Source: an uncultured Porphyromonadaceae bacterium (lineage in GTDB: Bacteria; Bacteroidota; Bacteroidia; Bacteroidales; CAMTPD01). Taken from it: a DNA stretch of 5,445 nt. The stretch covers positions 1-5,445 of the forward strand of contig CAMTPD010000148.1 in NCBI GenBank assembly GCA_947074265.1. The letters are read 5' to 3'. A program made the translations under genes and the position numbers. Under the pieces are notes generated by a model. The model was given only the letters and a program-made list of their open reading frames with translations. It ran no database searches and was not told the DNA's origin. Of this stretch, positions 4,194 through 5,445 are shown one piece after another (position 1 is the first letter of the stretch; each line of letters begins with the position of its first letter).

Positions 4194-5445
4194 TTGAGCA
4201 AATCTCCGCTCAGTTGCATCAATGATATTTCGCATATCTTTGTTGCAAACTCTGCCGATGATTCACGTTCTTCGGCATCAAGCAGACTCAACTGAGCCTC
4301 TCGAAGTTCGATTCCCGCAATCTCTCCCAGTTTGTAACGGTCCATCGCAATCTCATAATTATCTCGAGCAATTACGACATTCTCTTTTTCAAGCTTCAGG
4401 AGTTGAAGGTTGTTTTGATAAGCCATCCAGATATTCGACATATCAGCTTTAAGTCCCAACTCGAGATTCCCTTTTTGCAGTTCCCGTATCTTTATTTGAG
4501 TCTTCGCATTGCGTTGTTCGCGTTTGCGGTTGAATCCGTCGAAAATGGTAAAACCTGCAGTAGCTCCATAGTTGAGACTCATATTTTCTCTTATTTTGAT
4601 CGAACTATCATCGTACCAGTTGGCCGTATACCCATAGCCGGCATTTAATTTCACATACGGATAGTTTCTAGATTTGGCAATTTTCAAATCCATTTCGGAT
4701 AAGCCGACCTCTTTCTCTGCTGCCAAAAGCTGCGTATTTGTAGATAAAGTCTTGCTCCATAGTAAATCATGATCGGGTATAGGAGTCAGAACGATGGTAG
4801 AGTCGGCTGTGCGTGTAGGAGCATAAACCGGTTCATAAGCCATTAGTTGATTCAAAGAGATTTGAGAAGTATATACGGTTTCCATTTGTGTCATCAGGCG
4901 AGAACTGTCCGCATTGAAATCGACACGAGCCTGTTGTACATCAAGTCGCGAAGCCACCCCTAATTGATAACGAGCTTCGGCAATACGAAGTCGTTCTTTC
5001 GACAAAGACACCGTAGATCTCAAGTTACCCAAACGTATCTTTTGACGGATTAGTTGGAAATATTCTGCAGCAATATTAGCAACCACATTTTCGATGGTAA
5101 TACGCGTATTCAACGCCCCCATTGCTTTGAGCTCTTTCAACTTCTCATAATTTGTCTGAATAGCAAAACCATCAAAGACGGTCCAGTTCATATTTACCCC
5201 GGCATTAGCCTGCGTATTATTCACCCCTTTGTTTACCTCCTTGCTATCGTCTTCACTTTTGGTTGTAGTGTTGGTCAGTGATCCCGAATATCCGCCCGAT
5301 GCATCTAGGCGCGGCAGGTATCCGGCATTACCAATAGTCGCATTGTTATCCAGAATGTGTTGATTGCTCTGCTGAATTTGGATGTTGTAATTCTTTTCCA
5401 TCCCTAAGCGCACACATTGTTGCAAGGTAAGAGGTTGCGTAGACA
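4169..5445 (-). CDS. TolC-family outer-membrane efflux protein (partial, 5' end off the window)
   Basis: This is an outer-membrane factor of the TolC/OEP family, which forms the trimeric exit duct for RND, ABC or MFS export systems. About 424 residues are visible, ending at TGA (4171-4169). The frame stays open to base 5445 (STQPLTLQQCVRLGM...), so the start and the expected signal peptide lie beyond the edge. Leu at 5425 is not the start. The internal duplication of the family is clear. Each half has a beta-strand segment before FDGF (WTVFDGF at about 5190-5170 and FTIFDGF at about 4555-4530), then a long helical stretch. The second half ends with DRYKLGEIAGIELREAQLSLLDAEER, typical of the family. 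An alanine- and glutamine-rich helical region and YLPRLDASGGYSG match the first half. Partners are not in the window; membrane-fusion and inner-membrane pump genes may lie to the right. Confidence 0.92.
   Translation of the reverse strand, partial: STQPLTLQQCVRLGMEKNYNIQIQQSNQHILDNNATIGNAGYLPRLDASGGYSGSLTNTTTKSEDDSKEVNKGVNNTQANAGVNMNWTVFDGFAIQTNYEKLKELKAMGALNTRITIENVVANIAAEYFQLIRQKIRLGNLRSTVSLSKERLRIAEARYQLGVASRLDVQQARVDFNADSSRLMTQMETVYTSQISLNQLMAYEPVYAPTRTADSTIVLTPIPDHDLLWSKTLSTNTQLLAAEKEVGLSEMDLKIAKSRNYPYVKLNAGYGYTANWYDDSSIKIRENMSLNYGATAGFTIFDGFNRKREQRNAKTQIKIRELQKGNLELGLKADMSNIWMAYQNNLQLLKLEKENVVIARDNYEIAMDRYKLGEIAGIELREAQLSLLDAEERESSAEFATKICEISLMQLSGDLLNYIFSVSI

Noticed and set aside
4235..4242. 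TATCTTTG on the plus strand within tolC
   Set aside because: It is an exact -7 match, but it sits in conserved coding sequence, has no reasonable downstream gene on that strand, and such matches are expected by chance.
1..5445. Insertion sequence, phage genes, CRISPR array, toxin-antitoxin pair, tRNA or rRNA
   Set aside because: No transposase or integrase motifs, regularly spaced repeats or cloverleaf structures were seen on either strand.

Overview
The window looks like chromosomal DNA from the order Bacteroidales (phylum Bacteroidota). The protein sequences resemble Bacteroides/Parabacteroides-type homologues. Starts are preceded by A/T-rich leaders rather than clear Shine-Dalgarno sites, and several intergenic sites match the Bacteroidota promoter -7 element TAnnTTTG. 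Genus cannot be fixed from this stretch. I see no insertion sequence, phage gene, CRISPR array, tRNA or rRNA.

Layout, left to right. (1) 8-1300, +: a U32-family iron-sulfur protein of the TrhP/RlhA RNA-hydroxylation type, closed by an intrinsic terminator at 1331-1367. (2) 1388-1798, +: a small hot-dog-fold acyl-CoA thioesterase, whose stop overlaps by ATGA the start of (3) dprA, 1795-2910, +, a single-stranded-DNA-binding RecA loader. (4) 2911-3479: a 569-base intergenic region without protein genes but rich in signals. It holds a plus-strand terminator (3030-3077) that probably ends the dprA transcript, then a complete minus-strand small-RNA gene (about 3178 down to 3098) with its own promoter and terminator, then the truC promoter. 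(5) 3480-4193, +: truC, tRNA pseudouridine-65 synthase. (6) 4169-5445, -: a TolC-family outer-membrane efflux protein that runs off the right edge, convergent with truC and overlapping its 3' end by 25 bases. The apparent tolC terminator lies inside the truC coding sequence.

Functionally the protein genes are mostly housekeeping: RNA modification (U32 protein, TruC), acyl-CoA hydrolysis, DNA uptake/recombination (DprA) and efflux (TolC). The most interesting element is the small RNA. Its 5' half is the exact complement of a sequence that looks like a Bacteroidales translation-start region (a TTAACC...AATACTATT leader followed by ATGAAAAAA), yet no such gene is present on the opposite strand. 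This is what a trans-acting translational repressor would look like, and it recalls the FopS paralogous small RNAs reported in Bacteroides thetaiotaomicron as repressors of SusC-type glycan transporters. That link is made from memory of the family's described behaviour, not from a sequence search.
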